Assembly: GCA_026724425.1 (NCBI GenBank)
Contig: JAIUCV010001236.1
Coordinates: 62,001-126,000 of the forward strand
Source of the DNA: Erythrophleum ivorense
Lineage: Eukaryota > Streptophyta > Magnoliopsida > Fabales > Fabaceae
Direction of reading: 5' to 3'
Length of the DNA: 64,000 bases
Shown here: one piece after another, positions 1 through 10,043 of the stretch
How positions within the stretch are numbered: position 1 is the stretch's first letter
Layout of the letters: each line of letters opens with the position of its first letter
The notes under the pieces: generated by a model
Told to the model about the DNA's origin: nothing
Database searches by the model: none
Seen by the model: the letters and a program-made list of their open reading frames with translations, nothing else
Program-made: the position numbers and the translations under genes

Positions 1-2391
1 TGAGACTTATTTCAATCCCAATAATATGCTTTAAACTAATGGAAAGCAAAAAGGGATATGAGACATGCATTTTCGTTCTTGGCAGATTTTGCTTCATTTC
101 TGGGCTAAGTTTGAAAATTCATATCTAAATGCAGAAAAATTGTAACTGCATAATCTCAGTCATTCTAGAAATCTTGAGATGTCTACTTCATGATAAAAAT
201 ACTTAGAAGTCTCAGTATCTCACATATTCTGCGTTTGACATCAAAATCGTTCACTGGTCAGAGGGGGCTTCTTTTGCTGTCATAGTTTACTGATATGGAC
301 TTTGAAGATGTCTAACTAATTCCAAAAAAATCCAATGCTCATAAACTATATCTCTATGGAAATATGTGGATGTTAGCTAGAGGAAAAAAATATTCCAGAT
401 CAGTTCACCAAGCCAATTTCTTGGAAACCGATGAAACAATACTTCGGGTCTGGTTGGGTGTCTGATTCTGGGCAGGAACTTCGAAATTGCATATCTTACT
501 CTATAGACCTCTAAATGAGGTGCTTCCAATTCCTACAAGTCACTGTGACCATCTAGTTTCTGTGTATAAAATTTTGTAGCCATGGGACTACGTTTGCCGC
601 TCGGATGACATGATTTCTAAACTGACCAAATGAACAGTGTTTTTTTGAAATCTGAAATTCTGATGTCAACTTTGAAAAATCATAGAAAATGCTATAGACC
701 TCTAAATGACATAAACTCTAGCTTCCCAGAAAGCTCTAAACATGATCTAGTTACATGTCAAATTTCAGGACAAGAAGAGGTCATATGCTTAACCTTGGAC
801 ATCATGTGCAAAAAGGCCTTTTCTTGGCCAAAAGTAGGGTTCATGGGGTCCAATCTTGGTTCTTCTACCTCTATGACTCTTTGAGCACATGAGAAAGCAT
901 CTATAGGAGCTATCAATCATTCCTCAAGTGTCTAATAACTTAGATTGGAGAAACTCACTACCCCCTGCCCACTTATGCACTCATATGGCCTATGCTATTA
1001 TTGAGCATTTCACATTTAAGACTTACTTTCTCATTCAAAATAGGCCTCATTCTCATTCATTCATCATTCATACATTAACTTACAAACACTTATAAATACT
1101 ACATCATATACATCATTAATTTACATCACTTGTCTCATATACAATGTATTTACAAGAAATTCCTTTACACTCTTCTTTAGTCTCCCTAGCCTCATGCTTG
1201 GTGATAGTTCCCATCTCTAGCCTCACTTGGTCCACCTGGCATGGTTGGATGGTGGAGAGGGAGGGTGAGATTCATGAAATCTCAGTAGTTCAACTCTCAT
1301 TCAATCATACATATATAGCATGTAAACAAGTCTCATTACGCATGTATGGCATGTTAGCATATAAAACCATGATGAAGGCATTTAAAATATGTGAATTGGC
1401 CATGCATAAAGGAAAAACATTCTCAACATGTGAGTAGGCTATACATAACATTTAGAAGCTTGCTAAGTACATGGAGTAGCCTCACCCACTCACTTGTGGC
1501 TTTTGGACTTGCCTTACCCATTCTTAAGAGGTCCTTAGACTCAACCTTTACTCTTTGGGAGTCAACCTCACTTTTGGGAGACTCTTTACTCTTGTCTCAA
1601 CCAACTTAAGGGCTTGGCTCATCCTCACCTTGGCTTAAGGGTTATTGGTTTTTCCATTCCTCAAGCAAACCAAAACAATCATACAAATCATCATTTCAAT
1701 TCATAATATCTCATCATGCTAAAACACTTCTCATAACTCATATCATACATACATACAAGTAAGACAATGTAAACACACAATTATGCATGAAAGAAGGTGG
1801 AGAGAACTACCTTGTTAGCTAGTCACAACTTTCTCTTCAATTTATCTCCTCCCTTGTTGGTTTCACAACCACTTCTAGATGGGGGAGCTTCTCTTGAGCC
1901 TAACCACACAAAAAGCATGGAATTAATTCCTTAACACTTAATTCATAAGCTAAGGATCTCTTTTTATCAACCCTACTGAGCTTCTCAAACTAGGTTTCTT
2001 TCTCTCACTAGAATCCATGAACTATCCTCTCTCTTTTCTTAAACTCTCAAGCTCTTAGGAAAGGAAAGCAAGAAAGAGAAGACTACATAACTTCTAACCT
2101 CTCTCAAGAGTGATTTCCCACTCTCTCTCTTCTGAACCAAACTCAAGACCTAACCATCTTTGCTATCTAAACCGTGGAAAGAGAGGGGAAGGGGAGAAGG
2201 GCAACATGTAAAGAGAAAAGCTATGAGAATCCTTACCTTTCTTGTTCTTTCTTCTTCTCCTAAGCTTCTCTCTCTCTCCTCCGCCCTTTTCTCTCTCCTA
2301 AAGTGAGCTTGAGTCGGTTAGAAGAAGAAAGAAGGGACTTGGAAGCTTTTAAAAAGTCAAATTCTCTTTTTCTCGCTTTTCCGGACTAACC

Positions 2392-2700
2392 CTCGCTATA
2401 GCGAGCCATAACCCTTGCTACGGCGAGCTTGAATAAGTCCCAAACCTCTGCGTTCGCTATGGCGTCGCTACGGCGAGCTCGGGCCTGTTCCAGACCTCTG
2501 CCTTCGCTATAGCGTTGCTACAGCGAGCAACTCCCTGGTTTCTGTATGGAATGCCGCACTCGCTATAGCTAGGAGCATCTTTGCTACGGCGAGCAACTCC
2601 TTGGTTTTTATATGGAATGCCGCACTCGCTATAGCTAGGAGCATATTCGCTATGGCGAAGGGGCATTCTCACTATGGCGATTCCATTTCTCGCTATGGCG
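2392..2700. repeat. Array of self-complementary CTCGCTATAGCGAG units
   Basis: CTCGCTATAGCGAG at 2392-2405 equals its own reverse complement. Degenerate copies (CGCTACGGCGAGC, CTCGCTATAGCTAG, TTCGCTATGGCGA) follow to 2700. The block is much richer in G+C than its surroundings. It sits about 100-400 bp inside the LTR, counted from the LTR 5' end on the minus strand, and the same array lies at the same place in A2 and A3. Confidence 0.85.
2525..2656. repeat. 66-bp tandem duplication inside the palindrome array
   Basis: Two adjacent copies, 2525-2590 and 2591-2656, each start GAGCAACTCC and run through GGAATGCCGCACTCGC and GCTAGGAGCAT. A2 and A3 have one copy of this segment, so the duplication is private to A1 among the copies here. 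Confidence 0.85.
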
Positions 2701-2803
2701 AGAAGACTTAGAAAATTTTCAGCTTCCTTCGAAAATTTTCAACTTTCTCTTTTCCTTTTCTTTTCTCTTTTTCTTTTCTCTTTTCTTTTTCTTGGCTGTT
2801 ACA

Positions 2804-4524
2804 CATGGGTTATAGGAGGAGAGAATGAATTGCATTCGAAGAGTGGCATGAAGAGTGTAAGGCTACAGGAGGAAATAAAATCAAACAAAGCCACGCGATT
2901 AAGAAGAGCTAACCATAGAAGAGATGAGAGTTTCACATGGAAACAAATGAAGAGAAGCAAAGCAGAATGAAGAAGCAAAATGTAAGCAAGATGATTTCCA
3001 TGGGTTGCACGAGTTGAATGTGGCTCAAAACAGAGGAGAAGGAAGAAGCCATAAGTTTAAGCTAAGAATGACGTGGAAGCTACGTGAAGAAGTATGAGGC
3101 TGGAATAGATGTTGAGCTGAACAAAGAAGGGCTGGATCGTGCAAGGAAGCAACGGGTTGGTGAGCAGAAAAACAAGAAGCTCGAGCTTGGATGCTTAAGG
3201 CAACGTAGAAGAAACATATACATGAGCCATAGTGTTGGAGCTAATGCAGAACGTGTGACAAAACCATGCATGAGGCATGAACGAGTAAAGAAGCTACATG
3301 GAGAAGAAGAAGGTTTGAGAGGAAGCTGCATGAAGGAGAAGCTACAAGAGAAGAAGCCATGTTCTGGATTCGAAGAAAGAGCTGGGAAACACGACGTGGG
3401 AAGCTTGCATGAATTTGAATATTATATTTAGCTTGAAGTGGGGTCCACATTCATATATAATAAAAGAGAAAGGAGTTGTAGGGAATTGAAATAAAATAGG
3501 AAGCACATGAGGAGCTGGGCACGTGACTTTTAATGAGGAAGGGATTCACACAATCATGCCATTCATCCATCATCTCATTTGCATTCCATCACTTCGTCTA
3601 GACTCCACCATGCCCCTTCGACCAGCAGCCATCTCCTCCATTCCCATTCCATTCCTCCATTCAAATGAAGTTCTAAACCTCCATCTGTGACTAGCAAGGA
3701 AGAAGATCCTTGGTGCAAGCTTGAATCCATGGAGAAGAACTCAAAATTTTGGCTAAGAATTTCTACTTTCCTACACTTTTTCTTTTTCTTGTACAATCTT
3801 GGTTAAGTTGTATTGGATTGAGAATTTGTGTAATTGTAATTAGTGACTGATTAGGCACTAATTAGGAAACCTTTTTGTTGATTAATTGATTGGATTGGAC
3901 ACTGATTTTTCATTATTCTCTAATTTTCCATGTGTGCCTCAAAGGTGTTCGATGAAATGCATGAATGAAATTATGTGCTTGAATGTTAAATATGAGAATC
4001 CTTAGTATTTAGTTAGTTAATTAAACATCTTAGGATGATGATTCAGAGGCTAATTAATCAGTTAATCAATCAAATTGGGTGTTCATTGATCTTAAAGACA
4101 AGAATTAACAATTTAATATGGGATTGAGGTTTTAACTCAATATTAGATTATTAATCTCTTGATTCTTGCATGGTAACTCAAGATATAATTGCTGTGAACA
4201 CAATTAGGGACTCTTAAGCCGGAATTAATTACAATTGGATTAGGATAAGGATAGTGGATACCAATGGACGAATCCAAAGTTAGTCACAAGACCATCCTTC
4301 ACCCACAATCCATACAATTAGGTAGTTAGTCAATTTAATTCAATGTCATTTTACTTAGTTTTATTAGATTAAAAACCCTCCCTTAGTTTAGAAATTTTTA
4401 GAATCTTTTAACATTTGGAAAACTGAATTAAGTATTGAACTCCAATTCCAAGAGAGATGACCTAGGTTGTGTCACTAGCTACATATTTAGTTCAACCTAG
4501 TTTTATTTTGAGGGTTGCGCGACA
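2804..4524 (+). repeat. 5' LTR (5'-truncated) of the Athila-like element
   Basis: It matches the 3' LTR from 8705 onward. About 270 bp of its start (equivalent to 8436-8704) are missing because copy A1 sits there. It ends TTGCGCGACA at 4524, 14 bp before the primer-binding site. An inverted relative with the same terminus begins at 41737. A 115-codon open frame (3084-3431) is also open in the 3' LTR, but the two LTRs were identical at insertion, so this is not evidence of coding. Confidence 0.85.
3454..3465 (+). promoter_or_regulatory. Candidate LTR TATA box
   Basis: TATATAATAAAA at 3454-3465 is also present in the 3' LTR at about 9365-9375. It lies roughly 1.1 kb upstream of the LTR end, in a plausible place for the U3/R boundary. 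No transcription start can be read from sequence alone. Confidence 0.4.
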
Positions 4525-4538
4525 GACCTCTCAAAATT

Positions 4539-4555
4539 TGGCGCCGTTGCTGGGG
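4539..4555 (+). other. Primer-binding site, tRNA-Asp type
   Basis: TGGCGCCGTTGCTGGGG is complementary to the 3' end of plant tRNA-Asp (which gives TGGCGCCGTTGCCGGGG) with one mismatch. It follows the 5' LTR after a 14-bp spacer. This PBS is characteristic of Athila-group elements. The interval 4556-4961 is an AT-rich untranslated leader with nothing else recognisable. Confidence 0.9.
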
Positions 4556-4961
4556 AATTAGAGTCTTAAATGTTTAAGAAAGTTTTCTAAGTGTTTAACC
4601 TTTGTTTTATCTTTGTTTTAGTTCTATTTTAGCTTAGTTTTTGTTCTATTTTGAACTTGGAATTGGATCATTTCGGTGTTGCGCGTCAAGTGTCCTGCTT
4701 GCTAAAATTTTGTTTGAAGTGCCCAGAAAATTCTCAAACTTTGTTTTTTAAGGATTTTGGGTGTTTTAAGAAAAAGTATTAGCAAATGTTTTATGATTTT
4801 TTTTATGTAATTAACCTTTGTTTTAGAGTGTTTTTTATTATTAGGTAAGTCTTAGCTTCATTTGATTTTTATTTTCTTGATTTAGGATTAATTTGGTCCT
4901 AATTTGTTAGTGATTTGTCTTGTGCTTAAATTGATTGTACTTCTCATATTAATTGCCTTAA

Positions 4962-5387
4962 ATGGATCCTTATTATTCTAATAAAGGTGTTTTTGATTCT
5001 TATGTAAATAATGGGATTTCCAGGAAGTTGGATGATCTCAAGACAATGGTTCAAGGCCTTCTTGAATGACAAAGACAAGAGCAACAAAGCCAACAACACC
5101 AACAAGTCCAACTACCATACTACCAACCATACCATCATTCCTATGAAGTTCACCCTAGCTACCAACCATGCCACAATCCATATGGTGTACACCCAAATTA
5201 CCACCATCATTATGAGCCATACCATAACTTCCATAAACAAGAGCCAGAGTATCATAATTACAATTACCATGAGGGGTACATACAACAAGAGGTCCAGATG
5301 GAACCAAGTGGGAAAGAGAGGATAATGCAACTAATGGAAGCTTGTAATATTCAATACCAACAAATGCATCCAACTAATGATGGATAA
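4962..5387 (+). pseudogene. Gln/Tyr/His/Pro-rich N-terminal ORF of the Athila-like element (broken)
   Basis: An ATG at 4962 opens a 141-codon frame starting MDPYYSN, interrupted by one in-frame TGA at 5067-5069 (codon 36) and ending TAA at 5385-5387. The TGA lies between LLE and QRQEQQ and could be a decayed CGA. After codon 36 the product is dominated by Gln, then by Tyr, His and Pro in repeated YxP-like words, and ends in KERIMQLMEACN. I do not recognise a domain, and there is no CCHC zinc knuckle. The next frame starts inside it (5377), so the two may be one frameshifted protein. The 5' position is that of gag, but gag homology is not established. Confidence 0.5.
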
Positions 5388-6834
5388 CCTCATGACAGAT
5401 TCAAGGTTTGAAATGAATCAACCTACTTCAAGTTCTACTGAATTGACTGAGAAACAAATTAGAAGGGAATGTATAGAGGAGGAAGAGTCCTATTCATTGG
5501 GTAATATCCTTCCATCTTCTAATACGTTGCAATTTGTTGGAATTGAATCTAGTTTGCTTGATAACAGTGTGACTACTGATGCATATAATGTTGTTGATTC
5601 TAAATTGCATAATGATGATGTTGATGAGGAAATTATTGTTGAATCTCCTGATATGATTGATTGTGGTAATGCATTGAGCAAAACTGATGCTAATGAATCC
5701 TTGTGTACTGATACACTTGGAATTTCTACTCCTAGCTGTAACATGTGATGATTTCATGTTTGAACCAATTGATGAATCTTTTGAGTCTAGGGTAGTAGAT
5801 AAGTGTGAGGGTGACCTAGAATGTGATGATCATTTTGTTCCTTGTGTGGAATTGGTTGATAAGCCTATTGAAGATACATATTCTGAGTTTAGGGATAGCA
5901 TACCATCTAAACCATGTGATATAGTAGATTTGGATGCATCTCTTGATTGTGTGTGTGTTGAATCTGCTATATGTGATAGATGCTCTCAAATTAATTCTTT
6001 CATTGAGACTAGTGAGTCCTCACATATTCTAATCAACATGATTCCTCACTAGCCTATGATGATATGGCTGATGAAACAGTGAATGTAGCATGTGATGAGA
6101 ATATAGACAGTGAAATTGTTGAGCATATTGTTGTTGATGAATCAGACTTTAATTTTAAATGCTTATGTGATGATATGCATACATGTCCTATATGTGTTGA
6201 GATTAATGAGTTTTTGAAGTCTGATAAGTCTGCTGAATCCATAAAGTCCTCTACTTGCACTAAAATTTTTGATGAGATTGATTCTACTAATCATACTAGT
6301 ATTGATGATAATATGCATAGTGATAGTGTTAATGTTGAAAATACTATTGATGCTTGTGCTGTTGTTGATACTAGTAGGAGACTTGATTTTGTTGTTAATC
6401 ATTGTTTAGAATTTTATAAGCCTACTGATGTCTCTTTGGTCAAAGAAGATACTATTTCTCTTATTGAGAGTCCTAAATAGATTCTTGAAGTTGTTGAGCT
6501 AGTTCCCAACAATCCACTGACTCTCCCAATTGAGAAAAGGCAACTATCAGATACCTTGAAGGACTCTAATTCAAAAGGCTGTGAGAAGTTGCAATTTAAT
6601 TTTTTTGTAGATGCAATGACTCTTACTGATGGGAGTCTAGTAGATTTCATTGGTTTTGATAGATTTTTAGAAAGTTCAAAGTTTAAGTTTTCTTTCTTTT
6701 GTTTTACATGTCTTAATTTTGATTTTTCTTCTTTTCTTGTTTCTGAATATGTGGAACCTAACTTTCCTAAACTACTGATCGTTGAGGAAGTCTATGAGTC
6801 ATCACTACATGATCAATCCAATGCTTTAAAGTAG
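5377..6834 (+). pseudogene. Acidic, Cys-containing ORF of unknown function in the Athila-like element (frameshifted)
   Basis: One degenerate frame of about 485 codons. It runs in frame 1 from 5377, slips to frame 2 near 5740, returns to frame 1 near 6015, meets a single TAG at 6478-6480, then continues to TAG at 6832-6834. The product is rich in Asp, Glu and Ser, with scattered Cys pairs such as CLCDDMHTCPIC (near 6160-6200) and CVCVESAICDRC (near 5950-5985). Its last part turns hydrophobic, with a Phe-rich run near 6680-6745. No pol motif and no known family are recognised. Codons stay readable across slips and stops, suggesting the ancestor was a genuine protein. It may continue ORF 4962-5387. 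It could be a highly diverged gag or an element-specific extra ORF. Confidence 0.5.
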
Positions 6835-8420
6835 TGAGACTTAAATTTATTCAGCTAAGGATGAATAAAGTTGTTTTGATTTTAGTTTTTGATACTTATG
6901 ATTAGCTGGTCTTTTATAGTGTTCTCTTTAGTTTAGGATTTAGTTTTCTTTTCTTTTCCGTATTACAATTTTCTTTGTTTCTATTTTGTAGGTAATAAAA
7001 GGCTGCTAACCAGCTACATGGAAATCTAAGCCAACCTTGAGATCTTTGATTTAAGCTCATTCGATTGTATTCTCTCCTTTCACTCTCTTTATATTGTGTT
7101 GTTTATCTGTTGACTGGATTGTGTGCTGACATTAAGGACAATGCAACATTTAAGTGTAGGGGGGAGAGCTATTTCATTCCATCCATCTTTTCCTTGTTTT
7201 GAAAAAAAAAATTTGAAAATTTTTGAGAAAATTTTTGAAAAATAGTGTGATTTTGTTTTTTGTTTTTAATTTTCCTATGGAAGTTGCAAGTCGAGTTGAT
7301 TGTAGCTTGGATTCACTTAGACATGATAAGCAATGAATCTTGTGTCTTGATTCAAGTGAAGTGGCAATGAATTTGATTTCAATGAATTGTTTGATAGCCA
7401 TTAGTTGGTAAGGATTTGAGCCTTAATTGTTCATTTCTAGTGTGTATTCACCTATCACTGCTTTCACTCTAGAACTTATCTTGATTCTTTGTTAAGACCA
7501 CATTTACATTTGCATGCATAAAAATGATAAGGCATTCATTTCTTTTCTAGCTAGATAGCCAAAAAGCCAACCTACATGCATCTTTATCCATTGTTTTAGC
7601 CACTTTGAACCTTGATTTTATTTTCTTGTTTAGCCCATAGCCGTTAAAAATGTTTTCCCACCTTGTTTTGGGATGGCTTAGGGATTTCAAGGAGCATTAC
7701 ATCTAATTAGGATGAGAGAATGTATGTTTTGCATCCATTTAGGCCATGGTTATTAAAGTTAAGGAAATTGTCTTTAAAAAAAATTGCAAAAGTCAAAGGA
7801 AAGAAAAGATAGAAAAGCAATGGAAAAAAAAAAGAGGAAAAGCAATTGAAAATCAAAAGAAAGAAGTGTTTCAAATTGATTTTGTAGTTGCCTATTGCTA
7901 GCAGGAATTAAGGCCTAGAAACACATTTTTCCCTATCCTAAATCTTCATTGATTGCTCTTGAGGTCTTAAGGTGTTCCATTTGTTGTTTGTTTTTCCACT
8001 TGTTTTTGTATCCATTCATTTCACTCCCCTAGCCCCATTACAACCCTAAATAAAGTCCTATTGATTTGTGCTTTGCATTTGGCATGGGTGGTGGAGACTT
8101 AGAAGCTTGACAAGCCTATGGTAGTGAACTTGGATAGGTGAAATTTGAGTGATTCACATTGCCTAAACACTTGAGAGTGAGAGTAAACACCAATCCAAGT
8201 GAGGGCCTATGCATTTCAATTCATTCTTTTCAAATGAAATTGCCATGGAACTTATTTCTTGATACAAATGAAGTTAACTTTGACTATTAAAGTGATGAAA
8301 AGTTGTGACTATTCTCTACCTTGTAACTTTTTACACTTTACTTTCCACTTTCATTTTTTCCACTTGTCATTCCAGTAGTTTTCCTTTAATTTTGAGCTTT
8401 GCCCAAGAGTGCAAAGGTTT
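6835..8420 (+). other. 3' non-coding interior of the Athila-like element
   Basis: No coding frame of note. It has T-rich stretches, a polypurine tract at 7152-7168 and an A/G-rich block at about 7760-7870 (AAAGAAAAGATAGAAAAGC-like). Long non-coding DNA before the 3' LTR is common in Athila/Tat elements, where an env-like ORF may also sit; no membrane-protein frame is seen here. Confidence 0.6.
7152..7168 (+). other. Internal polypurine tract-like site
   Basis: AAGTGTAGGGGGGAGAG resembles the terminal tract at 8421-8435 (AAGTGTGGGGGAATT) and is preceded by the same TTT. It lies about 1.28 kb upstream of the 3' LTR, so it could be a second plus-strand primer or a decayed duplicate. Confidence 0.5.
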
Positions 8421-8435
8421 AAGTGTGGGGGAATT
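8421..8435 (+). other. Polypurine tract before the 3' LTR
   Basis: AAGTGTGGGGGAATT directly abuts the LTR start TGATAAGCA at 8436. The position and the AAGTGTGGGGGA core are typical of Athila-group elements and fix the 3' LTR start. Confidence 0.85.
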
Positions 8436-10043
8436 TGATAAGCATGATATTTTATAGAGTTTATTCTCCTGAACTTAGACATTTAATTCCAAATATGGCT
8501 TTAGGGGTTTAATTAGATGGAATTTTGTTTTAGTAGCCATTCTCTGCACTTTATGAATTAATTGGAAAAATAATTGATTTTAAATGTATAAATCATTTTA
8601 AATGAATTTTGTGAATTTGTCTATTTTATCTCTTCCATTCTTTTTGTGCAGATTTTTTTTAATTGGCAATTGGAGCTTGAATGGAGGTTGGTTTGGAGAA
8701 GAGGTAGCATGCATGGGTTATGGGAGGAAAGAATGAATTGCATTCGAAGAGTGGCACGAAGAGTGTAAGGCTACAGGAGGAAATAAAATTAAACAAAGCC
8801 ACATGATTAAGAAGAGCTAAGCATAGAAGAGATGAGAGTTTTACATGGAAACAAATGAAGAGAAGAAAAGCAGAACGAAGAAGTAGAATGTAAGCAAGAT
8901 GATTTCCACAGGTTACACGAGTTAAATATGGCTCAAAATAGAGGAGAAGGAAGAAGCCACAAACTAAAGCTAAGAATGACATGGAAGCTATGTGAAGAAG
9001 CATGAGGCTGGAATAGATGTTGAGCTGAACAAAGAAGGGCTGGATCGTGCAAGGAAGCAACGGGTTGGTGAGCAAAAAAACAAGAAGCTCGAGCTTGGAT
9101 GCTTAAGGCAACGTAGAAGAAACATATACATGAGCCATAGGATTAGAGCTAATGCAGAACGTGTGACAGAACCATGCACGAGGCATGTAGCTCGAGTAAA
9201 GAAGCTACGTGGACAAGAAGAAGGTTTGAGAGGAAGCTGCACAAAGGAGAAGCTACAAGAGAAGAAGCCATGTTCTGGATTCAAAGAAAGAGCTGGGAAA
9301 CACGATGTGGGAAGCTTGCATGAATTTGAATATTATATTTAGCTTGAAGTGGGGTCCACATTCCTATATAATAAAAGAGAAAAGAGCTGCAGGGAATTGA
9401 AATAAAAGAGGAAGCACGTAAGGAACTGGACATGTTACTTTTAATGAGGAAGGGATTCACACAATCATGCCATTCATCCATTGTCTCATTTGCATTCCAT
9501 CACTTTGTCTAGACTCCACCATGCCCCTTTGACTAGCAGCCATCTCCTCCATTCCCATTCCATTCCTCCATTCAAATGAAGTTCTAAACCTCCATCTGTG
9601 ACTAGCAAGGAAGAAGACCCTTGGTGCAAGCTTGAATCCATGGAGAAGAACTCAAAATTTTGGCTAAGAATTTCTACTTTCCTACACTTTTTCTTTTTCT
9701 TGTACAATCTTGGTTAAGTAGTATTGGATTGAGAATTTGTGTAATTGTAATTAGTGATTGGTTAGACACTAATTAGGAAACCTTTTTGTTGATTAATTGA
9801 TTGGATTGGACACTAATTTTTCATTATTCTCTAATTTCTCATGTGTGCCTCGAAGGTGTTCGATGAAATGCATGAATGAAATTATGTGCTTGAATGTTAA
9901 ATTTGAGAATTCCTTAGTGTTTAGTTGGTTAATTAAACATCTTAGGATGATGATTCAGAGGCTAATTAATCAGTTAATCAATCAAATTGGGTGTTCATTA
10001 ATGTTAAAGACAAGAATTAACAATTTAATGCGGGATTAAGGTT
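8436..10043 (+). repeat. 3' LTR (3'-truncated) of the Athila-like element
   Basis: It begins TGATAAGCA after the polypurine tract and matches the 5' LTR from 8705 on. The match stops at about 10043: the 5' copy continues for another roughly 395 bp to TTGCGCGACA, while this one switches to unrelated sequence (D). A complete LTR would be about 2.0 kb. The missing part was not found elsewhere in the window, so this is a truncation rather than a simple nested insertion. Confidence 0.85.

Larger units (their letters stand above)
1..2803 (-). mobile_element. Long LTR, subfamily A copy A1 (left end outside window)
   Basis: The right end is TGTTACA at 2797-2803, the same terminus as copies A2 and A3, and Athila-like LTR sequence resumes at 2804. 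By position against A2 (484 here matches about 23745 there), roughly 190 bp of the LTR lie left of the window. The plus strand carries the family landmarks in reverse: an imperfect inverted repeat GAGATTC...AAATCTC at 1267-1283, the direct-repeat block with TTTTGG and CTCACC words at about 1490-1640, and the palindrome array at 2392-2700. Minus orientation is inferred from the shared half of the B copies, where B1 has a TATA box. Short reading frames inside (for example 1144-1437) match no family I know and look spurious. The expected left TSD is CATGG (2804-2808), to be sought upstream of the window. Confidence 0.75.
2804..10043 (+). mobile_element. Athila-like Ty3/gypsy LTR retrotransposon, apparently non-autonomous, truncated at both LTRs
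   Basis: The parts in order are a 5' LTR fragment (2804-4524), a primer-binding site (4539-4555), a leader, a broken reading frame (4962-6834), a long 3' non-coding region with two polypurine tracts, and a 3' LTR (8436-10043). The two LTRs align over 2804-4130 and 8705-10043. In the 236-bp stretch 3561-3796 against 9472-9707 I count about six differences, mostly transitions, so the insertion is old but not ancient. The tRNA-Asp-type PBS and the AAGTGTGGGGGA tract are known traits of the Athila/Tat group. No protease, reverse transcriptase, RNase H or integrase motif is visible in the 3.9-kb interior, so I call it non-autonomous. The 5' LTR start is cut off by A1; the 3' LTR end is lost. Confidence 0.85.

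Noticed and set aside
2392..2700. CRISPR-like array of palindromic repeats
   Set aside because: Units are too short, have no unique spacers of regular length, and lie inside a plant LTR.
3084..3431. 115-codon open frame in the Athila-like 5' LTR, also open in the 3' LTR (8992-9342)
   Set aside because: LTR copies are identical when inserted, so conservation in both says little. The frame lies in LTR DNA, has no recognisable domain, and the opposite strand is open as well.
5112..5330. Minus-strand membrane-protein-like frame
   Set aside because: It is the shadow of the Tyr/His/Gln-rich plus-strand frame at 4962-5387; CAT/TAC codons read as Met/Val on the other strand.
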